A DNA stretch of 64,000 nt from an uncultured Lachnospiraceae bacterium (GTDB lineage Bacteria > Bacillota > Clostridia > Lachnospirales > Lachnospiraceae): contig CAJUJG010000012.1 of the NCBI GenBank assembly GCA_910586715.1, positions 12,612-76,611 on the forward strand, given 5' to 3'. Shown in pieces: positions 18,370 to 27,520 of this stretch (positions within the stretch are counted from its first letter, which is position 1; each line of letters opens with the position of its first letter). Both the position numbers and the translations under genes were made by a program. A model generated the notes under the pieces. It saw only the letters and a list, made by a program, of their open reading frames with translations. It made no database searches and was not told the DNA's origin.

Positions 18370-18843
18370 ATGACATTACGTATTGCACAAAAACAAAATG
18401 AATTTAACCGCCTGACAAAGGCATTCTCAGAATTATATCACGACATATGCGTTCAAATCGGTATATCCGACAGCGTTTTTGATATTTTCTATGCAATTAC
18501 TGCACTTGGCAACGGATGCTGTCAAAAAGATATATGCGACTATGCTTTTACCAGCAAACAAACCATTCATTCTTCCATACACAAGCTGGTAAAAGAAAAT
18601 CTAATTTACCTCGAATCCGGTAAAGGACGGGAACAGCATATTTTCTTAACCCCACAAGGAGAGCAGTTTATAAAAGAAAAAATTGCTCCTGTAGTTATCA
18701 TGGAAAATCAGGCGTGCTCCCTAATGAAACCTGAAGAACTTGATGCACTGCTTCAACTTACGGAAAAATATTTTGAATGCTTATCCATCAAAAAAAACAA
18801 TCTGACCCTCCCAAAAGAAAGGACTGCTGAAAATGAAACATAA
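18370..18843 (+). CDS. MarR-family transcriptional regulator
   Basis: 157 aa with the MarR winged helix: 'VFDIFYAITALGNGCCQKDICDYAFTSKQTIHSSIHKLVKENLIYLES' is split over the helix-turn-helix and wing. AGAAAGGA precedes the ATG. The gene overlaps the MATE transporter by 11 bases and both lie behind one consensus promoter that contains palindromes. Inference: it represses its own operon and is relieved by a compound the transporter exports, as in MepR/MepA. Confidence 0.92.
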   Translation: MTLRIAQKQNEFNRLTKAFSELYHDICVQIGISDSVFDIFYAITALGNGCCQKDICDYAFTSKQTIHSSIHKLVKENLIYLESGKGREQHIFLTPQGEQFIKEKIAPVVIMENQACSLMKPEELDALLQLTEKYFECLSIKKNNLTLPKERTAENET

Positions 18844-20176
18844 ATCAAAAATCCAATTATCAGACCATTTTACATATTCCAGGCTACTGCGATTTGTTTT
18901 TCCTTCAATTGTCATGATGATTTTTACTTCAATCTACGGTGTTGTCGATGGGCTGTTTGTGTCCAACTATGTCGGAAAAACGCCTTTTGCCGCTGTCAAC
19001 CTGATTATGCCGTTTTTGATGATTATGGGCGCAGTTGGATTTATGTTCGGCACAGGCGGCAGCGCCATCGTTTCCAAAGCACTCGGTGAAGGAAAACCAA
19101 TTAAAGCAAATCAATATTTTTCCATGATGGTTTATGTTGTCATTGGATGCGGTATTGTCCTAACCTTAATTGGTCTGATTTTTCTTCGTCCAATTGCCGT
19201 AGCCTTTGGCGCCACCAGGGACATGCTCGAAAACTGTGTTATCTATGGACGCATTATTTTAAGCGCACTGACAGCATTTATGCTGCAAAATGTATTCCAA
19301 AGTTTTTTAGTAACCGCAGAACGTCCTACGCTTGGTCTGATTGTTACTATCGCTGCAGGTGTTGCCAATATGCTCCTTGATTTCATATTTATCGCCATAT
19401 TTCACTGGGGAATTGTCGGAGCGGCAGCAGCGACTGCTATCAGCCAGTTCACTGGCGGTTTGCTGCCCCTCATTTACTTTTCGAGACCAAACACAAGCCT
19501 CTTAAAACTTGTAAAAACAAAGATAGACGCAAATATTCTTTTAAAGACTTGCATCAATGGCTCCTCGGAACTGATGATCAATGTTTCCATGTCTTTGGTG
19601 AACATTCTGTACAATTTCCAGTTAATGCACTACATCGGCGAAGACGGCATTGCCGCATATGGCGTCATTATGTATGTAAGTTTTATTTTTGCTACAATTT
19701 TTATCGGATACTCTATCGGGAGCGCCCCTGTTATCGGCTATCATTATGGCGCCGGCAACCACTCAGAACTTAAAGGACTTTTCCAAAAAAGTATATGTCT
19801 TATTTCACTTTGGAATCTTCTGTTGACATTAATTGCCATTGGGACCTCACTGCCTCTTTCCCATATTTTTGTCGGATATGATGCCGAACTCGCCTCCCTT
19901 ACAAGACGAGGGCTTTATTTATACTCGCTATCATTTTTGATAACAGGTTTTAATATATTTTCGTCTGCCTTTTTTACTGCTCTTGGAAACGGCGTCATAT
20001 CTGCGTCCATTTCCTTTTTGCGGACATTATTATTTCAAGTTGCAGCCGTGTTAATCATTCCTTTCTTTTTGGGACCGGATGGCATTTGGCTTTCCATTGT
20101 TGCCGCAGAACTTCTCGCGCTCATCGTCACAATCTTCTTTTTTGTCAAAAAAGGAACATATTATCATTATATTTAA
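18833..20176 (+). CDS. MATE-family multidrug efflux transporter (MepA-like)
   Basis: 447 aa with about twelve transmembrane helices in two MatE repeats. Diagnostic segments include 'VDGLFVSNYVG' and 'GFMFGTGGSAIVSKALGEGK' in the first half and 'IGYSIGSAPVIGYHYGAG' in the second. Such proteins export cationic drugs in exchange for Na+ or H+. It begins inside the end of the MarR gene, so translation is coupled. A strong terminator ends the operon at 20175. Confidence 0.93.
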   Translation: MKHKSKIQLSDHFTYSRLLRFVFPSIVMMIFTSIYGVVDGLFVSNYVGKTPFAAVNLIMPFLMIMGAVGFMFGTGGSAIVSKALGEGKPIKANQYFSMMVYVVIGCGIVLTLIGLIFLRPIAVAFGATRDMLENCVIYGRIILSALTAFMLQNVFQSFLVTAERPTLGLIVTIAAGVANMLLDFIFIAIFHWGIVGAAAATAISQFTGGLLPLIYFSRPNTSLLKLVKTKIDANILLKTCINGSSELMINVSMSLVNILYNFQLMHYIGEDGIAAYGVIMYVSFIFATIFIGYSIGSAPVIGYHYGAGNHSELKGLFQKSICLISLWNLLLTLIAIGTSLPLSHIFVGYDAELASLTRRGLYLYSLSFLITGFNIFSSAFFTALGNGVISASISFLRTLLFQVAAVLIIPFFLGPDGIWLSIVAAELLALIVTIFFFVKKGTYYHYI

Positions 20177-20212
20177 TGCCGGATCAGGCTGCAGCCTTCC
20201 GGCATTTTTTTA
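20175..20212 (+). terminator. Rho-independent terminator of the MarR-MATE operon
   Basis: AATGCCGGA (20175-20183) pairs with TCCGGCATT (20198-20206) and is followed by a run of T. The stem begins at the MATE stop codon. Confidence 0.9.
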
Positions 20213-20259
20213 TTTTTATCTTTTTCACTTCAGTTTTTTATCTTTTTTGCATTTTATTA

Positions 20260-20288
20260 TTGACATTGAATATTATAAGGAGTAGTAT
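20260..20288 (+). promoter_or_regulatory. Promoter of the hemolysin III gene
   Basis: TTGACA at 20260-20265 and TAGTAT at 20283-20288 are separated by 17 bases. A TATAAT a few bases further downstream offers an alternative -10. The leader to the ATG is about 90 bases. Confidence 0.55.
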
Positions 20289-20381
20289 TATTATAATTAG
20301 TATGTAGTATCGAAAACTACTTGTAAAGTTTATAAAAACTAAACCTGTTTTTCAAAGCAGGCAAGAATGGAGGAGATTATT

Positions 20382-21023
20382 ATGCAATTAACAATACGCG
20401 AACCCGGCAGCGCGTTAACGCACTTTATCGCCTGTCTTATGGCATCAATTGCCGCATCCCCGCTAATCATAAAAGCTTCGACAGGTACAGCAACCGCCGC
20501 TTTGGCTGTTTTCGCAGTCAGCATGATTCTGCTTTATGGTGCAAGCACGCTCTACCACAGCGTCAATGTTACGGGAAAAGTCCTCAGCATGTTCCGAAAA
20601 ATCGACCACATGATGATTTTCGTTCTTATTGCAGGGTCATACACCCCTGTATGCCTGATTGTGCTTGGAGGCAGTATGGGATATTCACTGCTTGCCCTTG
20701 TATGGGGTGTAGCGATTATTGGAATGCTGATCAATATGTTTTGGATTACATGTCCTAAATGGTTTTCCTCAGCAATTTATATCGCAATGGGCTGGATTTG
20801 CCTTTTGGTATTCGGAACGCTTTGGAGCACACTCCCTCACGCCGCTTTTAACTGGCTTCTTGCAGGAGGAATTATCTATACTGTTGGCGGTGTCATATAT
20901 GCGTTAAAGCTTCCTGTTTTCAACTCGCTGCATAAAAATTTTGGTTCTCATGAAATTTTTCACCTATTTGTTATGGGCGGAAGTATTTGTCATTTCATTT
21001 TCATGTATTTTTACGTTGCTTAA
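20382..21023 (+). CDS. Hemolysin III family (PAQR-type) membrane protein
   Basis: 213 aa from the ATG at 20382, which has GGAGGAG six bases upstream; an ATG at 20367 overlaps that site and is unlikely. Seven hydrophobic helices. Conserved polar residues of the family are visible: 'STLYHS', 'DHMMIFVLIAGSYTPV' and the C-terminal 'HEIFHLFVMGGSICHF', which together supply the presumed zinc-binding His/Asp set. Despite the name, most members are not proven hemolysins; a membrane hydrolase or receptor-like role is known only for eukaryotic relatives. Monocistronic, with its own promoter and terminator. Confidence 0.92.
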   Translation: MQLTIREPGSALTHFIACLMASIAASPLIIKASTGTATAALAVFAVSMILLYGASTLYHSVNVTGKVLSMFRKIDHMMIFVLIAGSYTPVCLIVLGGSMGYSLLALVWGVAIIGMLINMFWITCPKWFSSAIYIAMGWICLLVFGTLWSTLPHAAFNWLLAGGIIYTVGGVIYALKLPVFNSLHKNFGSHEIFHLFVMGGSICHFIFMYFYVA

Positions 21024-21033
21024 CCAGTTCTTT

Positions 21034-21086
21034 AAAATCATGCCTTTTGTATACAAAAATTTGTCAAAAGGTATGATTTTTGTATA
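21034..21086 (+). terminator. Rho-independent terminator of the hemolysin III gene
   Basis: AAAATCATGCCTTTTG (21034-21049) pairs with CAAAAGGTATGATTTT (21065-21080), one G-T pair, followed by TGTATATTTT. Confidence 0.85.
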
Positions 21087-21189
21087 TTTTGTATGCAAAA
21101 TTTGTCTATCATCTTTACATTTCCAAGAATTATTGATAAAATTAGAATGGTAATTTTTTTAGTATTCCTTTTTTACAGGAGGTTCACCA

Positions 21190-22971
21190 TTGATTGACAC
21201 AAAATTTGACACAGCATACGCCGCAGGGCGTTTTGATCTGTCATTGAATATTCTTGACGGAAATCCACAAATATTTAATTTAATGGGTATGGACAGTTAT
21301 TACTCAATCTATAAAATGTTGTCCAATGAGGAGCAAAAGCGTGTTGCCGCCGCTGCTTCACGGTGTTTGGAATCGCCCGGGATGCAGTGCGACGAATGTG
21401 TCCATATCACTGTAGGTGGAAAATTATGCTGCTATATTCTCACAATAACACTTACACGTAACGGTGACGCTTACGATATTGAACTGGTCAATGTCACCAA
21501 CACACGAAACCGCATTAACGAGCTAAACAGGCGGATCATCACAGCTCGGGAATACATAGCATTAACCGGTGAGGCAGTTTTCGCATTTTATCCCGACACG
21601 CAGCGGTTTCATTTGTATTATGTAAATCGTCAGCAAAATGTTTCAATATTCGACCAAAACTTTGATGAATGGGCTGCACAAATGCTTGAGCAAAACCGTA
21701 TTGCACAGGAGGATCAGGAAACTTTCGAAACTTTTTGTTCTATTCTTCGCGAGGGAAAATTCAGCCAAACCTATACCTTCCACGGATGCATTATATCAGA
21801 CGCAAATATACTTGAACGTTACCGTGTCAGCTTTCAGCCGAAAAAATATGAGAATGAGGATACCATTGTCATCGGTACATGGGCTATTATTCATGAAGCC
21901 ACAGGCGACACAAACACTACAATTCTTGAAGACTCGTATATCGACAGCCTTACCGGTCTTTTGAATAAAAAATCTGTTATGAAATATGCCGAAGATGCCC
22001 TAAACGGCATAAACCGTGATCACGTGGCATTTTCTATTATTGATATTGATGATTTTAAGAGTGTCAATGATAATTTTGGTCATATGTTTGGCGACAAAGT
22101 AATCAAGGCAGTTGCAGCAGTTATCAAGAATGCAGTTGGAACAAATGGAGTTGCAGGACGCATCGGAGGCGATGAGTTTTTTATTGTTTTTGAAAAATTT
22201 AGCGATGAACTTGAATTTAGAAATGTACTGCGTTGTATTAAAACCAATGTAGCAACACTGTATCATGATCAAATGGAACGCAAGCTTAGCTGCTCAATCG
22301 GTCTTGCACGCTATGGCATCGGACCATTCTCTACAACATATCATGATTTATTTAAAATTGCTGACCGTTCTCTTTATTTGGCAAAAGTAAAAGGGAAAAA
22401 CAGATATATCATTTATAAGCCTGAACTGCATGGCGATTTCAATGTTCAAAACGATGATGATATTATCAATGTATCAAACACATTCTATTCAGAGACAGAC
22501 ATTAATGCTCTTCACAATATGCTCTCTGACCTAATTGTGTATGGAACGGATTCCGTTACGGAAGTACTTGATTTCTTCGCGCATGTACTTACAATCAATA
22601 GAGTTTCAATATTTTTAAATGACACCGGCGCACCTGCATATACAAACACACTTTCTCCCGATGTGCCTATGGCAGATCCCTCCGTGTTAAAAAATGTCAA
22701 ATATCTCTATCTGTTTACCAACAATTTACTTGCAGTGAGCAACCTGCAATCGCTCGAATTTTCGACTCCTGAAGTGTACAAGCTACTTTCCGATACAGGA
22801 GTTGCCTGCTATATGCAATATATTATCCGTGACAGGGAAGGTGAAGCTGTCGGTTTAATATCTGCAGACGTATTTGACAGGCGTTCGGCATTTCCTAAAA
22901 TCGCACTAACCTTATTTGCCGATATGTGCCGCATTATGAACGCAGTATTTATTCGTGAAAATCTGATTTAA
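21190..22971 (+). CDS. Diguanylate cyclase with central GGDEF domain
   Basis: 593 aa from a TTG at 21190 with AGGAGGT six bases upstream. The N-terminal ~240 residues look like PAS-type sensory sequence. The GGDEF domain starts near residue 247 ('DSLTGLLNKKSV') and has an intact active site 'RIGGDEFFIVFE' near residue 323, so cyclic-di-GMP synthesis is expected. An unusual feature is that ~170 further residues follow ('VTEVLDFFAHVLTINRVSIFLND...'), resembling a GAF fold; GGDEF is more often C-terminal. No transmembrane segment is seen, so it should be cytoplasmic. It stands beside glgDC and two more cyclic-di-GMP proteins. Confidence 0.9.
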   Translation: MIDTKFDTAYAAGRFDLSLNILDGNPQIFNLMGMDSYYSIYKMLSNEEQKRVAAAASRCLESPGMQCDECVHITVGGKLCCYILTITLTRNGDAYDIELVNVTNTRNRINELNRRIITAREYIALTGEAVFAFYPDTQRFHLYYVNRQQNVSIFDQNFDEWAAQMLEQNRIAQEDQETFETFCSILREGKFSQTYTFHGCIISDANILERYRVSFQPKKYENEDTIVIGTWAIIHEATGDTNTTILEDSYIDSLTGLLNKKSVMKYAEDALNGINRDHVAFSIIDIDDFKSVNDNFGHMFGDKVIKAVAAVIKNAVGTNGVAGRIGGDEFFIVFEKFSDELEFRNVLRCIKTNVATLYHDQMERKLSCSIGLARYGIGPFSTTYHDLFKIADRSLYLAKVKGKNRYIIYKPELHGDFNVQNDDDIINVSNTFYSETDINALHNMLSDLIVYGTDSVTEVLDFFAHVLTINRVSIFLNDTGAPAYTNTLSPDVPMADPSVLKNVKYLYLFTNNLLAVSNLQSLEFSTPEVYKLLSDTGVACYMQYIIRDREGEAVGLISADVFDRRSAFPKIALTLFADMCRIMNAVFIRENLI

Positions 22972-22993
22972 AACAAATATTGACCGTGAAAAA

Positions 22994-23099
22994 GAGTCCG
23001 GCGAGCCGGACTCTCGCGCCGGAGCGCGGTTGCTTTAGCAACCATATTCCTTAGCGCGGAGTGCGCTGGCACTCATCTAGCAAAAAGCTTCGCTTTTTG
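22994..23099. repeat. Array of four perfect short hairpins
   Basis: Four successive palindromes lie in 106 bases: GAGTCCGGC-2-GCCGGACTC (22994-23013), GGTTGC-4-GCAACC (23028-23043), GAGTGC-4-GCACTC (23059-23074) and CAAAAAGC-3-GCTTTTTG (23081-23099). They sit between the GGDEF gene and the glgD terminator. The last one could terminate the GGDEF transcript. The modular build resembles REP-like intergenic elements. Confidence 0.75.
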
Positions 23100-23134
23100 T
23101 TTAAATATTTTACACTGTTGCAATTTCCCTAAAG

Positions 23135-23165
23135 TAAAAAAGCTGCTCAAAATCTGAGCAGCTTT
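23135..23165 (-). terminator. Rho-independent terminator of glgCD
   Basis: Read on the minus strand, AGCTGCTC (23163-23156) pairs with GAGCAGCT (23148-23141) and is followed by TTTTTT. It lies just after the glgD stop. Confidence 0.85.
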
Positions 23166-23186
23166 CATATATTTTACAATTAAATC

Positions 23187-24335
23187 TTATACCGTCTTTC
23201 TCTTCTCCACAAACACCGGGAACGATTCCGTACCCTTCAGCTCCTTATAAGAAGAAACCGTTACATTCTTGTCTGTAATCGTATATTCCACCGTTGCGCC
23301 CGTCTCAATCACGGTATCCTGCATGAGCACGCAGTTTCTGACCTTTGCGCCCTTGCCAACCTTAACGCCCCTAAAGAGAATGCTGTTTTCAACTTCTCCC
23401 TCAATCACGCAGCCGTCGGCAACCATCGCGTTTTTTGCGTGAGATCCTGTAGCGTATCTTGTCGGGTTGTCGTCACGAATCTTCGTGTAAACCGTGCTCG
23501 GTGAGAACAATGCATTAACGTTCTCCTCCTTGAGCAGTTTCATATTTTCCGCAAAATAACTCTTCACATCGAGAATACGCGCATAATAGCCTGTGTGCTG
23601 ATAAGCCTGTACATCCAGCTTGTCAAGCTGCGGAGAAACAATGTCGCGCTCAAAATAAGTCTGACCGTTTACATACGCCTCCCTGATTTGGTCAATGAGG
23701 AGCTTGCGTTCCATTATGTAGATATTCATGGACATGTTCTGCTCTCCCTTGTCCTTATTGTTGACAATAATCTTCTTCACCTTGTCATTCTCGTCTATAT
23801 CAAGCGTATAGTACAGATCTTTTTTTGTCATGTCAATATCAATAAATGCCTTGGGGATTTCCTCTTTCGTGTAGGCAATCGTAATATCCGCTCCGCTGTC
23901 AATGTGTTTCTGCAAAAATGCACTAAAGTCAAAATTCACGGCAATGTTCGTGTCCGCCATAATCACATATTTTTCTTTCTGACGGTTTAAGTAATCGAGA
24001 ATGCTTGCGATCGCCTCAACCCTGCCGTTGTAGATATTAACCGTTTTCTGCGCAAATGGCGGAACAATGTTCAAGCCGCCGTTTTTACGTGTTAAATCCC
24101 ACTCACGACCCGCACCGAGATGATCCATCAGGGAATGATAATTTCTCTTTACAATTACCGAAATATTGTCAATACCGCAGTTTACCATGCTTGAAAGCAT
24201 AAAGTCAATCAATCTGTAACGACTTGCAAATGGTATGGATGCCATCAGACGTTCTGAAACAAGTTCCGGTACCAACGAATCATAGCTGTTCGGGAATAAA
24301 ATACCCATTGCTGAATCTGAATTTGAATTTACCAT
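23187..24335 (-). CDS. glgD: Glucose-1-phosphate adenylyltransferase subunit GlgD
   Basis: 382 aa. An N-terminal nucleotidyltransferase fold ('[20 protein letters not shown]') is followed by a left-handed beta-helix with '[37 protein letters not shown]' spread over its turns. The first beta-strand lacks the GGxGxRL phosphate loop seen in the neighbouring GlgC, as is usual for GlgD. In Bacillota, GlgD forms a hetero-oligomer with GlgC and raises its ADP-glucose synthesis. The start overlaps the end of glgC by seven bases, so the two are co-translated. The pair supplies ADP-glucose for glycogen. Confidence 0.95.
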   Translation of the reverse strand: MVNSNSDSAMGILFPNSYDSLVPELVSERLMASIPFASRYRLIDFMLSSMVNCGIDNISVIVKRNYHSLMDHLGAGREWDLTRKNGGLNIVPPFAQKTVNIYNGRVEAIASILDYLNRQKEKYVIMADTNIAVNFDFSAFLQKHIDSGADITIAYTKEEIPKAFIDIDMTKKDLYYTLDIDENDKVKKIIVNNKDKGEQNMSMNIYIMERKLLIDQIREAYVNGQTYFERDIVSPQLDKLDVQAYQHTGYYARILDVKSYFAENMKLLKEENVNALFSPSTVYTKIRDDNPTRYATGSHAKNAMVADGCVIEGEVENSILFRGVKVGKGAKVRNCVLMQDTVIETGATVEYTITDKNVTVSSYKELKGTESFPVFVEKRKTV

Positions 24336-25537
24336 ACCTTGTCACCTCCCTTAACATCCTCTGATACCATAGCCTTTGGTCCGACAACGGCGCCCTCGCC
24401 GACTGTCACGCCTGAGCCAACCGTTGCAACGCCCTTTTCATCACCTTCGGGCATCACGCCGACTACCGCGTCTTTTTCGATTACTACGTTTTCCGCAATA
24501 ATACAATGTTTTACCTTTGCGCCTTCCTTGATGATGCTGCCGCCCATGATAACGGCATCTTCAACCTCCGCGCCCTTCTCTACCTTAACGCCCGCAAAGA
24601 GAATCGAATGCTTTACTTTTCCCTCAATGCTGCAGCCGTCGGTAATCATGCAGTTGTCAAGCTCAGCGTTTTCGCCTACCCTATGACCTGTCATACCACT
24701 GTTTCGGCTGTAAATATGCCAATTGTCATCAAAAATATTAATTCCGCTGTTTTCGGGATCAAGCACTTCCATATTTGCTTCCCACAAAGACGAAATCGTT
24801 CCGACATCCTTCCAATATCCGTCAAACCGGTATGCATACATCTGTCTCTTATCCCTCAACAGATTTGGAATAATGTTATTACCAAAGTCATTCTCAGACT
24901 CAGGATCTTTCTCGTCCTCAATCAAATATTTCTTTAAAATATCCCAGTTAAAGATATAAATACCCATTGACGCAAGATTTGACTTCGGCTCCTTTGGTTT
25001 CTCCTGGAACTCCGTAATTTTGTCATTCTCATCCGACACCATCAGACCGAAACGGCTTGCCTCTTCCCATGGAACCTCCATAACCGCCACGCTGAACTCC
25101 GCGCCCTTCTCCTTGTGAAAACGCAAAAAGTCACTGTAATCCTGCTTGCAAATCTGATCGCCCGAAAGAATGATAACATACTTAGGGTCATATCGTTCAA
25201 TAAAGTTAATGTTCTGATAAATGGCATTTGCCGTGCCTTTGTACCAGTCAGAGCCGCTTGCCTGCTGATACGGCGGAAGCACATGCACACCTCCGTGGAG
25301 TCTGTCCAAATCCCACGGCTGTCCGTTTCCGATATACTCGTTGAGCACCAACGGCTGATACTGTGTAAGGATACCGACTGTGTCAATTCCCGAATTTACA
25401 CAGTTCGACAGCGGGAAATCAATAATTCTGTATTTCCCACCAAAGGGAACCGCAGGTTTAGCTAACTTCTGTGTCAGTGTGTACAGACGCGAGCCCTGCC
25501 CTCCGGCGAGCAGCATTGCAATCATTTCTTTTGCCAT
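24329..25537 (-). CDS. glgC: Glucose-1-phosphate adenylyltransferase GlgC
   Basis: 402 aa. The catalytic N-terminus shows '[21 protein letters not shown]' over the nucleotide loop, then '[16 protein letters not shown]' and 'GTANAIYQN'. Sugar-phosphate binding is suggested by '[18 protein letters not shown]'. A C-terminal beta-helix follows. It makes ADP-glucose from glucose-1-phosphate and ATP, the committed step of glycogen synthesis. The ATG at 25537 is preferred; AAGGAGG lies 11 bases upstream. The glycogen synthase and branching enzyme are not in this window. Confidence 0.95.
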   Translation of the reverse strand: MAKEMIAMLLAGGQGSRLYTLTQKLAKPAVPFGGKYRIIDFPLSNCVNSGIDTVGILTQYQPLVLNEYIGNGQPWDLDRLHGGVHVLPPYQQASGSDWYKGTANAIYQNINFIERYDPKYVIILSGDQICKQDYSDFLRFHKEKGAEFSVAVMEVPWEEASRFGLMVSDENDKITEFQEKPKEPKSNLASMGIYIFNWDILKKYLIEDEKDPESENDFGNNIIPNLLRDKRQMYAYRFDGYWKDVGTISSLWEANMEVLDPENSGINIFDDNWHIYSRNSGMTGHRVGENAELDNCMITDGCSIEGKVKHSILFAGVKVEKGAEVEDAVIMGGSIIKEGAKVKHCIIAENVVIEKDAVVGVMPEGDEKGVATVGSGVTVGEGAVVGPKAMVSEDVKGGDKVW

Positions 25538-25646
25538 ATGTTCTGCATCCTCCTTAAGCATTATTTTATTGAAATATCATTTATCGAAATTATACTATAA
25601 AACCATAAAAAATGGTAGTCTTTTGTGCAAATTTGTTAAAATTTTA

Positions 25647-27275
25647 TTATTTCCCAATCCGCCTTTTATACTCCTGCTTTTTCTCATACATCATCGCATC
25701 CGCCCGTTTCATGGTACTGTAAAGACCGCCGCCGTCCACGCCCTCCTCATAGATTGCATATCCCGCGGAAATGCTGACATTTACGACAAATCCCTTCTCG
25801 TTGCACTCCTGAATACCCCGTTGCAAAATCCGCAGCTTTTCATTAATTTCATCAAGGGACGTATACGGCGCCCACGCGCAGAATTCGTCTCCTCCAATCC
25901 GGTAACATTTTCCCTCCCCGATAAAAATTTTCTTTAGAACCTCTGCCGCCATTTGAATGTATTGGTCCCCGTAATCATGACCATAAGTATCGTTACACTT
26001 CTTCAAATCATTCAAATCAAACATAAAAACAACGGTCGGCAAAATCTTTTCCGCCCCGGTTGTTTTATCCGGCGCCATGCGCTTGTCCAAATCCTCCCGA
26101 AACGCAGTGCGGTTTGCAAGCCCTGTCAGTTCGTCCGTAAAAGCAAGTTTTCGATAGATTTCATTCTCCCTTGCCTGTTCCATCAGCCTGCGTGATCTGC
26201 GTACATTGATAATCCCCATCACCACAATGTAAAACAGAAATCCCATGCTTCCCAAAGGGGTACTGATTTTCCCAAAACGGTAAATTGCCAGTTCCAAAAT
26301 AACGCTCGCCACAATGACCATAGCACAGATACTGTTAATTTTTACCTGACCGATAAACTTATTTACCGCAATCTCTTGAACAGTCAAAATGATAATCACC
26401 GTCAAAAACAGCACGATACAGAGATGCGTCAGCCATAACGTCTCCCGCAAATCGTAAAGCCCCAACATCTGCAAAAAAACACGCACGACAATCACCGCGC
26501 AATTTACATAACAGCACAGACTCCACAGCTTACTCCCCGAATTATGGTACATATGGCGTAAAAACAGCATAAAAGGTATCAGCATCGTCATCAGTGATAA
26601 ATGCGAAACAAATACAATTACCATGCTGCCCGGGAAAATCCAGTCCAGTATCTGTGTTTCCGTAATCGACCAAACGCCCAACAATGCAGCAAATATAGAA
26701 AACTGGATAACCGTTTTTGCGTCCTGCCCTTTCTTGACTACAAAAATACCATACAACAGCATGACAATGCCTGCCAATGCAATAATACACGCCAATGCAA
26801 GCCGGAAAAGCCGCTCTGTCAGAATTTTATGCTCCGCCTCCCGATAAGTCCCGTAATAAAAATCCCCCTTCGGCGCTGCGTCCCGGTAAACCGGTGTAAT
26901 CACAAACACAATCTCTTTACCCGCGTATTCCTGTGTCAGCGGAATCACATTCCAGTAAAATCCCGTCGTTTTTATTGCTGCGTCTGGTTCACCCGTCAAC
27001 GCATATACCCTTTTTCCGTCAACAAATACTTCCGAGAACATATGTATGGTATTGTATACAATCACCTTTTCACTCAGATTCTCCGGCGGCAAAATTCTTG
27101 TATAATAATATCTGCCGTCCTGCGCTGTGAATTCCATTTCATCAGCCCACAGGACGACGCCCTCATGCGCAGATTTGTCTTCCACCGTATTTTGAGCGGA
27201 AGCAGCCGCAAAAACAGCATATATAATTCCAAGCAGAAGTACTGCAAAATAAATTCCCGTAACACGTTTCTCCAA
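25647..27275 (-). CDS. Membrane diguanylate cyclase (7TM sensor plus GGDEF)
   Basis: 542 aa from a TTG at 27275 with AGGGAGAG upstream. After an N-terminal helix comes an extracytoplasmic beta-rich segment (residues ~30-145), then about seven transmembrane helices (~150-345), the layout of 7TMR-DISM receptors. The C-terminal GGDEF domain begins at 'FTDELTGLANRTAF' and keeps the active motif 'RIGGDEFCAW'. Cyclic-di-GMP synthesis in response to an external signal is likely. It is divergent from the EAL protein at 27521, so a synthase and a hydrolase share one control region. Confidence 0.92.
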   Translation of the reverse strand: MEKRVTGIYFAVLLLGIIYAVFAAASAQNTVEDKSAHEGVVLWADEMEFTAQDGRYYYTRILPPENLSEKVIVYNTIHMFSEVFVDGKRVYALTGEPDAAIKTTGFYWNVIPLTQEYAGKEIVFVITPVYRDAAPKGDFYYGTYREAEHKILTERLFRLALACIIALAGIVMLLYGIFVVKKGQDAKTVIQFSIFAALLGVWSITETQILDWIFPGSMVIVFVSHLSLMTMLIPFMLFLRHMYHNSGSKLWSLCCYVNCAVIVVRVFLQMLGLYDLRETLWLTHLCIVLFLTVIIILTVQEIAVNKFIGQVKINSICAMVIVASVILELAIYRFGKISTPLGSMGFLFYIVVMGIINVRRSRRLMEQARENEIYRKLAFTDELTGLANRTAFREDLDKRMAPDKTTGAEKILPTVVFMFDLNDLKKCNDTYGHDYGDQYIQMAAEVLKKIFIGEGKCYRIGGDEFCAWAPYTSLDEINEKLRILQRGIQECNEKGFVVNVSISAGYAIYEEGVDGGGLYSTMKRADAMMYEKKQEYKRRIGK

Positions 27276-27445
27276 TTATATCTCTCCCTCTCAAAAAACT
27301 TGTCCATAGCCAAAGCGTTTCGTTGCTAAATTAAACGATACGATTTTTTTCATTATACCGAAAAGCGCTGCGCGAATCAATGAAAAACAGCATTTATTCA
27401 TTCTGGCAGCATTCTGACGGAATTGCGCCAGAACGCGCAAAACGC

Positions 27446-27475
27446 TTGCATTTTGGGAGCCTGTTCACTTATAAT
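27446..27475 (+). promoter_or_regulatory. Promoter of the EAL-domain sensor gene
   Basis: TTGCAT at 27446-27451 and TATAAT at 27470-27475 are separated by 18 bases. The position supports translation from the ATG at 27521 and argues against the longer frame from 27380, which would begin upstream of this promoter. Confidence 0.6.
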
Positions 27476-27520
27476 GAAAATAGAATAATACAAGGTATTG
27501 TTCAGGAAGGGCAAGGTATT

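Noticed and set aside
22994..23099. CRISPR-like repeat array
   Set aside because: The hairpins differ from one another in sequence and there are no regular spacers or cas genes.
27380..27520. 47-codon N-terminal extension of the EAL sensor
   Set aside because: It would start upstream of the likely promoter (27446-27475) and place the signal peptide in the middle of the protein.
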